Position numbers and translations under genes: made by a program. Below, one piece after another: positions 32,275 to 41,039 of a DNA stretch of 64,000 nt. Position 1 is the stretch's first letter. The number at the start of each line of letters is the position of its first letter. Location of the stretch: the NCBI GenBank assembly GCA_910578645.1, contig CAJTQI010000002.1, positions 310,001 through 374,000 of the forward strand, given 5' to 3'. Origin of the DNA: an uncultured Lachnospiraceae bacterium. Its GTDB lineage: Bacteria; Bacillota; Clostridia; Lachnospirales; Lachnospiraceae. A model generated the notes under the pieces. That model worked only from the letters and a program-made list of their open reading frames with translations, was not told where the DNA came from and ran no database searches.

Positions 32275-34005
32275 ATGAAATATAATGAGATTATTAAAGC
32301 AAAATTTATAGAAAGACCTAATCGTTTTATCGCATATGTGGAAATAGAGGGGGTCAAGACGAAGGTACATGTGAAGAATACCGGGCGGTGCAGGGAACTT
32401 CTGCGTGAGCATGTGCAGGTCTATTTGGAGAGAAGCAGTAATCCCGGACGTTCCACGGCTTACGACCTGGTGGCGGTGGATAAAGAAGGCGTATTAGTCA
32501 ATATGGATTCCAATGCACCGAATAAAGTGGTAGGTGAATGGCTTGCGGCGGGAGGATTGTATAGGGACGTCCGCTTGGTGCGTCCGGAGACGGTTTTTGG
32601 TAATTCCAGGTTTGATTTCTATGTGGAAGGGCCGGACGGACAGAAAGCTTTCATAGAGGTTAAGGGGGTTACGCTGGAGAACGAGCATGTGGCGGCGTTC
32701 CCGGATGCACCGTCGGAACGTGCGGTGAAACATGTGGAAGAGCTTATTGAGGCGCGTGGGCAGGGATATGAAGCCTATCTCATCTTTGTGGTGCAGATGA
32801 AGGGGGTTAGGTACGTGGAGCCGAACCGTGGCACACAGCCGGCTTTTGCTGAGGCGTTGCAAAGGGCGAGAAGCGCGGGAGTCCATCTGATTGCCTATGA
32901 CTGCCTTGTGGAGAAGGATAGCCTTACGCTTGACGTATCATTGCCTGTGGTAGTGGACAGCATGGATTTGATTGCAAAACCGCTACTTGCATGGTACGAT
33001 GCGGGCAGGCGTATCTTGCCGTGGAGAGAAGAGCCCACGCCCTATCATGTGTGGCTGTCGGAAATCATGTTACAACAGACAAGGGTGGAGGCTGTCAAGT
33101 CCTATTATGACAGGTTTATACGGGAGCTTCCCGATATCGCAAGCCTTGCGGAAGTGGAAGAGGAACGGCTCTTGAAGCTGTGGGAAGGGCTTGGATATTA
33201 TAACCGTGCCAGAAATCTGCAAAAATCGGCTCGGAAGATAATGTCGGAGCATGGCGGCCAGATGCCGGGGAATTATGATGAACTGTTGAAGTTGCCTGGA
33301 ATCGGCAGTTATACGGCGGGAGCCATTTCGTCTATAGCCTTTGGCAACGTCGTGCCGGCGGTTGACGGCAATGTCCTGAGAGTTCTGTCCAGGCTGCGTA
33401 TGGATGGCAGGGATATTATGGAGCCTAAAGTGAAGAAAGCCGTGGAAGAAGAAGTGCGGGGGATTATGCCAAAGGACAGGCCGGGGGATTTTAATCAGGC
33501 TTTGATGGAGTTGGGCGCTATGGTCTGTGTTCCAAACGGCAGCCCGAGGTGCGGGGAGTGTCCCTGGGAAGCGTTGTGCCTGGCGAAAGCCCACGGACGG
33601 TTGGCGGAATATCCGAAGAAGAAACCTAAAAAACCGCGCAGCGTGGAGAAGAAGACGGTTTTGGTCATACGCTACGGGCATTTGGCGGCTTTGCAGAGAA
33701 GAGCAGGCGAGGGGCTGCTTGCCGGGATGTATGAGTTTCCATGCATGGACGGACACCAGAAAGAAAAACAAGTCATTGCTTATCTGAGAAAGTTGGGTGT
33801 GGCGCCGATTAGGATTCGCAAGCTTGAACCGGCAAAGCATATTTTTACACACAAAGAGTGGCATATGACAGGGTATCTCATACGTGTGGATGAGTTGGCA
33901 GGTATGGGCGAGTATGTCTTTGCAGAACCGGAAGAGATTAGGGAAAAATATCCGGTGCCTTCTGCGTATGCTACATATTTAAAGTATATGAATGCAAGTA
34001 TATGA
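32275..34005 (+). CDS. mutY: SfsA nuclease fused to MutY adenine glycosylase
   Basis: 576 residues in two complete parts. Residues 1-230 match SfsA, a DNA/RNA-binding nuclease: FIERPNRFIAYVEIEG, HVKNTGRCRELL, FDFYVEG...AFIEVKGVTLE, FPDAPSERAVKHVEEL. Residues ~235-576 are MutY, which removes adenine opposite 8-oxoguanine: LPWREEPTPYHVWLSEIMLQQTRVEAV (catalytic Glu), helix-hairpin-helix LPGIGSYTAGAI, catalytic Asp in VPAVDGNVLRV, a four-Cys iron-sulfur site CVPNGSPRCGECPWEALC, and a C-terminal NUDIX-like 8-oxoG reader. There is no stop or frame change between them, so it is a true fusion. No ribosome binding site is obvious, so translation may be coupled to the nucleotidase. Confidence 0.92.
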   Translation: MKYNEIIKAKFIERPNRFIAYVEIEGVKTKVHVKNTGRCRELLREHVQVYLERSSNPGRSTAYDLVAVDKEGVLVNMDSNAPNKVVGEWLAAGGLYRDVRLVRPETVFGNSRFDFYVEGPDGQKAFIEVKGVTLENEHVAAFPDAPSERAVKHVEELIEARGQGYEAYLIFVVQMKGVRYVEPNRGTQPAFAEALQRARSAGVHLIAYDCLVEKDSLTLDVSLPVVVDSMDLIAKPLLAWYDAGRRILPWREEPTPYHVWLSEIMLQQTRVEAVKSYYDRFIRELPDIASLAEVEEERLLKLWEGLGYYNRARNLQKSARKIMSEHGGQMPGNYDELLKLPGIGSYTAGAISSIAFGNVVPAVDGNVLRVLSRLRMDGRDIMEPKVKKAVEEEVRGIMPKDRPGDFNQALMELGAMVCVPNGSPRCGECPWEALCLAKAHGRLAEYPKKKPKKPRSVEKKTVLVIRYGHLAALQRRAGEGLLAGMYEFPCMDGHQKEKQVIAYLRKLGVAPIRIRKLEPAKHIFTHKEWHMTGYLIRVDELAGMGEYVFAEPEEIREKYPVPSAYATYLKYMNASI

Positions 34006-34085
34006 TGTGGTAATCGGAGGAAAGAATCATATTGGATTTGGGCCCTGTACCCATATAGGGGGATTGGCAGGGATGGAGGAGCGCT

Positions 34086-35111
34086 ATGAAACTATTATCC
34101 GTGGCAGTGCCAAGCTATAATTCGGAAGCGTATATGAGAAAGTGTATTGACTCTCTTCTCGCAGGAGAGGAGGATGTGGAAATATTGATTGTCGATGACG
34201 GTTCTACAGACAGAACAGGAGCCATAGCGGATGAATATGAGGCTCTTTACCCGTCCATTGTCAAGGCAATCCATAAAGAGAATGGCGGGCATGGCTCCGC
34301 GGTTAATGCGGGATTGGAATGTGCATCCGGGTTGTACTTTAAGGTGGTAGACAGCGATGACTGGGTGAAGGAGAGCGCTTACCATAGGATTTTGGAAGTT
34401 TTGCATGACATTACGGCGGGGGATTCGACGCTTGATATGTTGGTCAGTAACTTTGTCTATGAGAAGGAAGGAGAGGCGAAGCATAAGGTTATGAAGTACC
34501 GCCATGCCCTGCCCCAGGACCGTATTTTTACATGGAATGAGGTGAAGCATTTCCATAAAGGACAGTATATTCTGATGCATTCTGTAATTTTCCGTACAAG
34601 GCTCTTGAAAGAATGCGGACTGAAACTGCCGGAGAAGACTTTTTATGTAGACAATATTTTTGTTTTTGAGCCGCTTATGTATGTGAGGAATATGTATTAC
34701 CTGGATGTGAATTTCTATCGTTATTATATTGGCAGAGAGGGACAGTCGGTCAACGAGGAGGTCATGATTTCCAGGGTCGACCAGCAGATTAAAGTGAATA
34801 AGCTTATGGTAGATTATCTGTCGGAGAATATGGATAAGGTTTACAACAGGCGTAAGCTGAAAAATTATATGATGAATTATTTAGAGATTATAACGGTTAT
34901 TTCTTCTATATTATTAATCCGTTCCGGTACGGAAGAAAATCTGGAGAAGAAACAGGAATTGTGGGAATATATCAAGAAAAAAGATTTGAGGATATATATG
35001 AGGCTCCGTTATGGGGTGTTGGGTAATTCCATGAATCTTCCGGGTAAAGGTGGCAGGAAGATATCGGTGGAAGGATATAAGATATGCAGACGGTTTTATA
35101 AATTTAACTAA
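34086..35111 (+). CDS. Family 2 glycosyltransferase
   Basis: 341 residues. A GT-A fold begins at LLSVAVPSYNSEAYMRKCIDSLL, with the nucleotide-binding ILIVDDGSTDRTG and the metal-binding DSDDW near 97-101 (FKVVDSDDWV). The C-terminal third is helical and basic. Such enzymes add sugars to capsule, teichoic acid or glycolipids; the acceptor is unknown. GGAGGAGC precedes the start. A PAP2-type membrane protein follows in the opposite direction. A link to surface polymer synthesis and the phosphonate genes 9 kb away is possible but not shown. Confidence 0.9.
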   Translation: MKLLSVAVPSYNSEAYMRKCIDSLLAGEEDVEILIVDDGSTDRTGAIADEYEALYPSIVKAIHKENGGHGSAVNAGLECASGLYFKVVDSDDWVKESAYHRILEVLHDITAGDSTLDMLVSNFVYEKEGEAKHKVMKYRHALPQDRIFTWNEVKHFHKGQYILMHSVIFRTRLLKECGLKLPEKTFYVDNIFVFEPLMYVRNMYYLDVNFYRYYIGREGQSVNEEVMISRVDQQIKVNKLMVDYLSENMDKVYNRRKLKNYMMNYLEIITVISSILLIRSGTEENLEKKQELWEYIKKKDLRIYMRLRYGVLGNSMNLPGKGGRKISVEGYKICRRFYKFN

Positions 35112-35211
35112 TGTTTCGTAACGGAATAAGTTTCCTACCTGAATAAATTCAGGGGCAAAATTTTGTTTGCTCCTAAGCTTACAGGTTGGGCAAGGATGAA
35201 GGTAAATAGAA

Positions 35212-35285
35212 GCTGTCGCAAAATTGCAGTTTCCAATCGTATATAGCGTAATCGGAGAATGCTGTATTTTGCGGCAGCCTTTATA
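35212..35285 (+). terminator. Hairpin after the glycosyltransferase gene
   Basis: GCTGTCGCAAAAT pairs with ATTTTGCGGCAGC (one mismatch), enclosing ~40 bases with an inner weak stem, then CTTTATAATT. The T-tract is poor, but its position fits a terminator. A smaller hairpin, CCTGAA-TAAA-TTCAGG, precedes it at about 35138. Confidence 0.45.
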
Positions 35286-35295
35286 ATTCTATAAT

Positions 35296-35372
35296 GATTA
35301 GGATGTCAAAAGGTGCTATTCCCAAATTCCACTGGCAGATTGCATAAAATGCACCCTTTAATACCTTAACCC
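35296..35372. repeat. MITE-like element, short copy (copy 1)
   Basis: 77 bp. The left end GATTAGGATGTCAAAAGGTGC matches the ends of the copies near 48.6 and 52.7 kb; the right end is a diverged inverted copy (GCACCC...CCTTAACC). It is flanked on both sides by TATAAT, consistent with a target-site duplication. Inside it keeps CCACTGGCAGATTGCA, shared with the other copies. Confidence 0.65.
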
Positions 35373-35394
35373 TATAATATATACCGTATTGGTT

Positions 35395-36081
35395 TTATCC
35401 AATTTCAGGCTTCCTTTTATGCCGGTTGCCCATGCCGTGGTAGACATTAATCAGAGCATCTGAGCCGTACACTGCACCATACATGATTGTCGCCAAAATG
35501 AAAGCGGTAGCAACATCAAATACCGAGTGCTGTTTGATGAGCATAGTTGACATAATAATGGAAACACACAGGATGAACGAACCTATCCGTATACCTTTAT
35601 ATTTCCTAAGCCGGTTGCTTTTCATAACCGCGATATGGCATCCTAATGAATTGTACACATGGATGCTTGGCCAAAGGTTTGTCGGTGTGTCTGCCTGGTA
35701 CAGCCCGGCCACCAACTGTGTGAAGAGGTTATCCCTTGGCATGATATGGGGTCTGAGATGGTGTCCGTTTGGCCATAACGTGGATACAAGAAGAAATATG
35801 GTCATACCGGTAAAAAGGAAAGCGCATGTCCTGAAATAGTCGTCTTTGTCACGGAAGAAGAAATATAGGATGACTAGGGCGACATATGCAAACCACATTA
35901 AATAAGGAACTACAAACACTTCACAGAAGGGAATGTGGTCGTCAAGTGCAACATGGATGAGCTGATAGTGGCTTGTGACGGTCTGCTCCAAATGACTAAA
36001 CCATGCCATGTATATGATTCCATAGATTAAAAGCGGAATTGCATGTCTGTATTTTATAAAGTTGTTTTTAAGAATTTTCAT
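35395..36081 (-). CDS. PAP2-superfamily membrane protein
   Basis: 228 residues, about six helices. Lipid phosphatase-type motifs are partly visible: LWPSIHVYNSLGCHIAV (family PSxHxx) near 137-153 and IKQHSVFDVATAFILA (family HxxxDV) near 184. The first motif (KxxxxxxRP) is degenerate here (GHHLRPHIMPRDNL). Members cleave phosphate from undecaprenyl- or phosphatidyl-phosphates, or transfer phosphoinositol in the Aur1-like branch. It is divergent to glyA. GGAATGGAGTAAAAT precedes the start. The preceding leader contains the palindromes GATTGAAAAT-TTTA-ATTTTCAATC and CTCAAC-AAAA-GTTGAG. Confidence 0.82.
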   Translation of the reverse strand: MKILKNNFIKYRHAIPLLIYGIIYMAWFSHLEQTVTSHYQLIHVALDDHIPFCEVFVVPYLMWFAYVALVILYFFFRDKDDYFRTCAFLFTGMTIFLLVSTLWPNGHHLRPHIMPRDNLFTQLVAGLYQADTPTNLWPSIHVYNSLGCHIAVMKSNRLRKYKGIRIGSFILCVSIIMSTMLIKQHSVFDVATAFILATIMYGAVYGSDALINVYHGMGNRHKRKPEIG

Positions 36082-36369
36082 ATTTTACTCCATTCCTGCG
36101 CTGCTATTGCCTCAACTTTTGTTGAGACAGAGCATGTATCGAGTTTGTGGCAAGCAACGCGCAGACACAAATCTCGCGATTGAAAATTTTAATTTTCAAT
36201 CTTTCCTTCATATTTGCCTGTAAGCGACGGACGAACCAGGGAAAACGTCTTCCGGGCTGTCCATAGATGATATCATAGCAGACTGATACGAAAAGTCAAA
36301 ATAAGATTTCCATAAATATTTCTTAATTTTTCCTGAAAAAATGTTCATTATGTTTAGTAAAACATGCTG

Positions 36370-36399
36370 TTGCGCCGCAATCGCACCTTGTGTTATACT
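36370..36399 (+). promoter_or_regulatory. Predicted glyA promoter
   Basis: TTGCGC, 18 bases, TATACT, about 50 bases before the glyA start. The rest of the 36.08-36.45 kb gap holds the PAP2 leader palindromes. I saw no glycine- or tetrahydrofolate-riboswitch-like sequence. Confidence 0.4.
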
Positions 36400-36451
36400 A
36401 AAACCAATTTTAGGTAAAATTAACAAGAATCAAGAAAGGCAGGAACAAGGA

Positions 36452-37690
36452 ATGTATTCATTGGATGAGGTAAAGACGGTAGACCCGGAAGTTGCGCAGG
36501 CAATTGAGGACGAGCAGCAGCGCCAAAATTCCCATATTGAGCTGATTGCATCTGAAAACTGGGTGAGCAAGGCAGTTATGGCGGCGATGGGTAGTCCTCT
36601 TACGAATAAATATGCAGAAGGATATCCGGGTAAGAGATATTATGGCGGCTGTGAGTGTGTGGATGTAGTGGAAGACTTAGCCAGGGACAGGGCTAAAGAG
36701 CTGTTTGGCTGTGAGTATGTCAATGTACAGCCCCATTCCGGGGCACAGGCCAACATGGCGGTGTTTTTTGCAGTGATGGAGCCGGGGGATACTTTTATGG
36801 GTATGAACTTAGACCACGGCGGGCACCTCTCCCATGGTTCACCGGTTAATATGTCCGGTAAGTATTTCAATTGTGTGCCTTACGGGGTTAACGATGAAGG
36901 ATTCCTTGACTATGATAACGTGCGCAGAATTGCTTTGGAATGTAAGCCGAAAATGATTGTGGCAGGTGCATCTGCTTATGCCCGGACGATTGACTTTAAG
37001 AAATTCAGAGAAATCGCCGATGAAGTAGGGGCAGTGCTGATGGTGGATATTGCGCATATTGCGGGCCTTGTGGCGGCAGGCCTTCATCCAAGCCCGATTC
37101 CTTATGCACATGTCACCACGACAACGACCCATAAGACATTGCGTGGGCCCCGTGGAGGCATGATTATGTCGAGCCAGGAAGTGGCGGATAAGTACAATTT
37201 TAACAAGGCTATCTTCCCGGGTATTCAGGGTGGGCCGTTGATGCATGTGATTGCGGCCAAGGCAGTCTGCTTTAAGGAGGCGCTTGCCCCTTCCTTTAAG
37301 GAATACCAGCAGGGAGTTATAGACAATGCCCAGGCGCTTTGTAAGGGTTTGCAGAAGCGTGATGTTAAGATTGTGTCTGGAGGAACGGACAATCATTTGA
37401 TGCTCGTGGACTTGACGCCCTATGAGCTGACAGGCAAGGCAGTGGAGAAGCTTTTGGATGAAGCGCATATCACTGCCAACAAGAATACGATTCCGAATGA
37501 CCCGAAGTCACCGTTTGTCACAAGCGGTATCAGGCTTGGAACGCCGGCGGCTACTTCACGCGGGTTGAATACGGAAGATATGGACCAGGTTGCTGAGGCA
37601 ATTTCTATCGTGATTAAAGAAGGCGAGACAGGAATCGGTAAAGCACGTGCGGTTATTAAAACACTGACGGATAAATATCCGCTCATCTGA
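36452..37690 (+). CDS. glyA: Serine hydroxymethyltransferase
   Basis: 412 residues from the Met behind AGGAACAAGGA; the open frame runs 37 codons further upstream, through the predicted promoter, so I excluded that part. It interconverts serine and glycine with tetrahydrofolate, supplying one-carbon units. Marks: HIELIASENWVSKAVMAAMGS near 28, NKYAEGYPGKRYYGGCE near 53, VDIAHIAGLVAAG near 200 and the PLP Lys in VTTTTHKTLRGPRGGMI near 226. Full length and intact. It is the main serine/glycine gene in the window and probably forms its own transcription unit. Confidence 0.97.
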   Translation: MYSLDEVKTVDPEVAQAIEDEQQRQNSHIELIASENWVSKAVMAAMGSPLTNKYAEGYPGKRYYGGCECVDVVEDLARDRAKELFGCEYVNVQPHSGAQANMAVFFAVMEPGDTFMGMNLDHGGHLSHGSPVNMSGKYFNCVPYGVNDEGFLDYDNVRRIALECKPKMIVAGASAYARTIDFKKFREIADEVGAVLMVDIAHIAGLVAAGLHPSPIPYAHVTTTTTHKTLRGPRGGMIMSSQEVADKYNFNKAIFPGIQGGPLMHVIAAKAVCFKEALAPSFKEYQQGVIDNAQALCKGLQKRDVKIVSGGTDNHLMLVDLTPYELTGKAVEKLLDEAHITANKNTIPNDPKSPFVTSGIRLGTPAATSRGLNTEDMDQVAEAISIVIKEGETGIGKARAVIKTLTDKYPLI

Positions 37691-37724
37691 TTACATTATT
37701 ATACCGGCCAGAGGGGGAACATGT

Positions 37725-40700
37725 ATGTATCATTGTCATACTCATTTTTATTTATTGGGGCATCACGCAAAAGCTTTTGAGATTATAAAAGAAATGGCGT
37801 CTTTTGAACAGTTTACGCATACATTCACTGAGGGCAGCAGTCCTGACGGGTTGTTAATAGCAAATGCAGATGTAGTTTTTGCAGATTTGCAAAGCTGTGA
37901 GGGAGCAGGCGCAGAGGAGACGGTGCGGACTCTGATACAGAATAAGCGCGGGGATACCGAACTTATTCTGTTTGCGGAGCCTGGACAGATTATGTCTTTA
38001 GGCGATATGTTGTCAGAAGTTAAGGATATATGGACGACGCCGATGTCGGATGAAGAGATTAGGTTCCGTTTCCTGAGATGGCAGCAGACTTACAAGGTAA
38101 GCAAAGATTTCTGGCAGACAAGCCAGTACCTTGAGTCTGCCATTAATAACATCCCCAATTTAATTTGGTATAAAGATAAAAACGGTAAGCATGAGAAAGT
38201 GAATATTAGTTTCTGCAGGACGGTCAATAAGTCCAGGGAGCAGGTAGAAGGACAGGGGCATGCTTATATATGGGATGTGGAGCAGGATGACCCTGCCTGC
38301 ATAGAGTCGGAACGGCAGGTGATGGAAAGAAAAGTAACCTGTATTTCAGAGGAAATCATTCAGACCGGAATGGGGGAGAGAACGCTTACTACTTACAAAT
38401 CCCCGCTGTATGATTTGGATGGAAGCGTGATGGGAACGGTAGGCGTGGGTATTGACGTGACCAAAGAACGTGCCTACGAACAGGAACTGTTAAAGAAAAA
38501 CCGTATTATGGAGACTATCTTTACCAGTATTGACTGTGGCGTAGTATGTCATTCCCTGGACGGCACGCAGATTTTAAGCGTAAACGAGGCTGCGCTTAAA
38601 ATTCTTGGATGCGAGACGAAAGAAGAGATGATGGCAAGAGGATTCGACATGGTGGCGGATGCTGTTCTGGATGAGGATAAGCAGGTTGTCCAGAAGAAGA
38701 TTGAGGAGTTGAAGGAAGAAGGGGATAGCTGCAGCGTAGAATACCGTGTGCGTCATCAGAATGGAGACATACTGCATATTATGGGCAACGTGAAGTTGCT
38801 TAAGGAGAATGGTGAGCTGTTTTACCAACGTTTCCTGTTAGACTGTACGGAACAGAAACTACAGGAGAAGAAGAACGCTAAATACCAGGAAGAGCTGATT
38901 CATGCGCTGACCATTGATTATAAGTTTGTCTGTTTCTTTGACCTTGACACCGGTGTGGGCAGTACCCTCCGGAACGCTGAAAATAAAATTAATATGTCTG
39001 GCCCGGCTCTTGTGGGAGACATTATGTTAGAAGACAGCATGGAGAATTATGTGCAGAGACTGGTGCATGAGGAAGACAGGGAGCTTATGCGTCATGCTCT
39101 GAGCAGGGAAAGGATTAGGCAGGAACTTGAAGAGAAGATGACATATTGTGTGCGGCACCGGATTGTCAGGGATAATGTGACGGAATATTTCGAAATGAAA
39201 GCGGTACGCGCAGGGGAATGGGAAGACCATTTCGGCATTGTGTTAGGATTTCACAGTGTGGATGAGGAAACCCGCAGCGAGATGGAGCAAAAGGAGATTT
39301 TGGAAGATGCGTTGATTCGGGCGAACGAGGCGAATCGGGCAAAGAGTGAATTTCTGTCAAATATGTCACATGATATCCGCACGCCTATGAATGCAATTAC
39401 AGGCTTTACGGCGTTGGCAATTACACATATTGACCGTACGGAGCAGGTGAGAGAATATCTTGAGAAAATTATGACGTCGGGCAACCATCTGTTAAGTCTG
39501 ATTAATGATGTTCTGGATATGAGCCGTATCGAGAGCGGTAAGATACATCTGGATGCAAAACCGTGCAGACTGTCTGATATTATGCACAGTTTATGCAATA
39601 TACTACAGGCGGATATCAAGGCGAAGAACCAGGAATTGTATGTGGATGCACTGAATGTTATCCATGAAAAGGTTTATTGTGATAACCTGCGTTTAAACCA
39701 GGTACTTTTGAATTTAATTAGCAATTCCATTAAATACACCGAGCCGGGAGGAAAGATTAAAATCCGTGTTTCGGAAGAAAAGGCCGCGAAGAAAAACCAT
39801 GCAAAATATGTATTCCGTATCAGGGATAACGGTATGGGAATGAGTGAGGAATTTCTTGCGCATATTTTTGAGCCTTTTGAGAGAGAAGAAAATTCGACTA
39901 TCAGCGGTATTCAAGGTACGGGGCTTGGCATGGCAATCACCAAGAATATCGTAGATATGATGGAAGGCACGATTGAGGTACAAAGTAAACAAAGAGTAGG
40001 CAGCGAGTTTAAAGTTTCCTTCATATTCAGGGTAGACTCTGAGGAAGTAAGCGTAACGGGGATACCGGAGTTAGAAGGATGCCGTGCGTTGGTAGCGGAC
40101 TATGATGCAGATAGCTGTGAGAGCGTGAGCGAGCTGTTGGGAAGAATCGGAATACATGCGGACTATGTGCTTTCGGAGAAGGAAGCTATAGTGAGTGCGA
40201 AGCAGGCTGTCGAGGCGGGAGAACCCTACAGAATCTTTGTGGTAGGGTGGATACTGCCCCGGGACAAGAACATTGAGATTATCCGGCAAATCCGGGAGAC
40301 GGCGGGTGAGGATGCAATCATTATTGTTCTGACATCATATGATTGGACAGACATGGAGGATAAGGCAAGGCAGGCAGGTGTTTCTACCTTCTGTAGTGAG
40401 CCGTTGTTTATGTCTGAACTTAAGAAAGCGTTCCACATTGTGCTATATGGAGATAACGGAGAAGACGAAGAAGACGACCAAAGAGAGGATATTTTCCATA
40501 AAGGACGTATTTTATTGGCGGAGGATGTAGAATTAAACCAGGAGATTGCGGTCGAAATTCTTGGAGATGCAGGACTTGAGACAGAGGTGGCGGGCAACGG
40601 ACAGATTGCAGTGGATATGTTGAAAGCTTCGGAGCCGGGCTATTATCAGGTAGTGTTGATGGATATTCAGATGCCGGTGATGAATGGCTATGAGGCGACT

Positions 40701-40883
40701 AAGGCGATTAGAGCGCTTGATAATAAGAAACTTGCATCGATACCGATTCTGGCGATGTCGGCCAATGCTTTCGAGGAAGACAAGCAAGAGGCGCTTAAGT
40801 GTGGAATGAATGGCCACATAGCAAAACCGATTGATGTGGACAGTATGTTTGAGACTTTGGGCAGTGTATTGAAGCGCAGATAA
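37725..40883 (+). CDS. Hybrid sensor histidine kinase with pseudo-receiver and receiver
   Basis: 1052 residues, no membrane helices. The N-terminus is receiver-like but lacks a clear phospho-acceptor (residues 1-130). Then come PAS domains (~140-255, ~262-375, and a degenerate one to ~500), HisKA with the phospho-His in FLSNMSHDIRTPMNAITGF, and HATPase with NLISNSIKYT and GTGLGMAITKNIV. Residues ~785-905 are receiver-like, but the usual Asp is replaced (FVVGWILPRDKN). A canonical receiver (~935-1048) follows, with AEDVELN, LMDIQMPVMNG and IAKPID. Cytosolic signalling protein, ligand unknown, no output gene next to it. GAGGGGG precedes the start. Confidence 0.93.
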   Translation: MYHCHTHFYLLGHHAKAFEIIKEMASFEQFTHTFTEGSSPDGLLIANADVVFADLQSCEGAGAEETVRTLIQNKRGDTELILFAEPGQIMSLGDMLSEVKDIWTTPMSDEEIRFRFLRWQQTYKVSKDFWQTSQYLESAINNIPNLIWYKDKNGKHEKVNISFCRTVNKSREQVEGQGHAYIWDVEQDDPACIESERQVMERKVTCISEEIIQTGMGERTLTTYKSPLYDLDGSVMGTVGVGIDVTKERAYEQELLKKNRIMETIFTSIDCGVVCHSLDGTQILSVNEAALKILGCETKEEMMARGFDMVADAVLDEDKQVVQKKIEELKEEGDSCSVEYRVRHQNGDILHIMGNVKLLKENGELFYQRFLLDCTEQKLQEKKNAKYQEELIHALTIDYKFVCFFDLDTGVGSTLRNAENKINMSGPALVGDIMLEDSMENYVQRLVHEEDRELMRHALSRERIRQELEEKMTYCVRHRIVRDNVTEYFEMKAVRAGEWEDHFGIVLGFHSVDEETRSEMEQKEILEDALIRANEANRAKSEFLSNMSHDIRTPMNAITGFTALAITHIDRTEQVREYLEKIMTSGNHLLSLINDVLDMSRIESGKIHLDAKPCRLSDIMHSLCNILQADIKAKNQELYVDALNVIHEKVYCDNLRLNQVLLNLISNSIKYTEPGGKIKIRVSEEKAAKKNHAKYVFRIRDNGMGMSEEFLAHIFEPFEREENSTISGIQGTGLGMAITKNIVDMMEGTIEVQSKQRVGSEFKVSFIFRVDSEEVSVTGIPELEGCRALVADYDADSCESVSELLGRIGIHADYVLSEKEAIVSAKQAVEAGEPYRIFVVGWILPRDKNIEIIRQIRETAGEDAIIIVLTSYDWTDMEDKARQAGVSTFCSEPLFMSELKKAFHIVLYGDNGEDEEDDQREDIFHKGRILLAEDVELNQEIAVEILGDAGLETEVAGNGQIAVDMLKASEPGYYQVVLMDIQMPVMNGYEATKAIRALDNKKLASIPILAMSANAFEEDKQEALKCGMNGHIAKPIDVDSMFETLGSVLKRR

Positions 40884-40930
40884 CGGTAAAATTTCACAAT
40901 TTTGTCTTGCTATCATTGTGCAGATGTGCT

Positions 40931-40966
40931 AGTATAACGAATATTAATTTCTACATTCGTTATACT
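40931..40966 (+). promoter_or_regulatory. Perfect 12-bp dyad upstream of homoserine dehydrogenase
   Basis: AGTATAACGAAT and ATTCGTTATACT are exact inverted repeats around a 12-base spacer. The right arm contains TATACT, a good -10. It could be an operator at the promoter of the hom-aspartate kinase unit. No T-tract follows, so it is not a terminator. Confidence 0.45.
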
Positions 40967-41039
40967 TGTACAATGTATCAGAAATGGCAAGCAATTTGTC
41001 CCCTTGGCATAGAGTGCAAAGGAAGAGAGGAGTAATATT

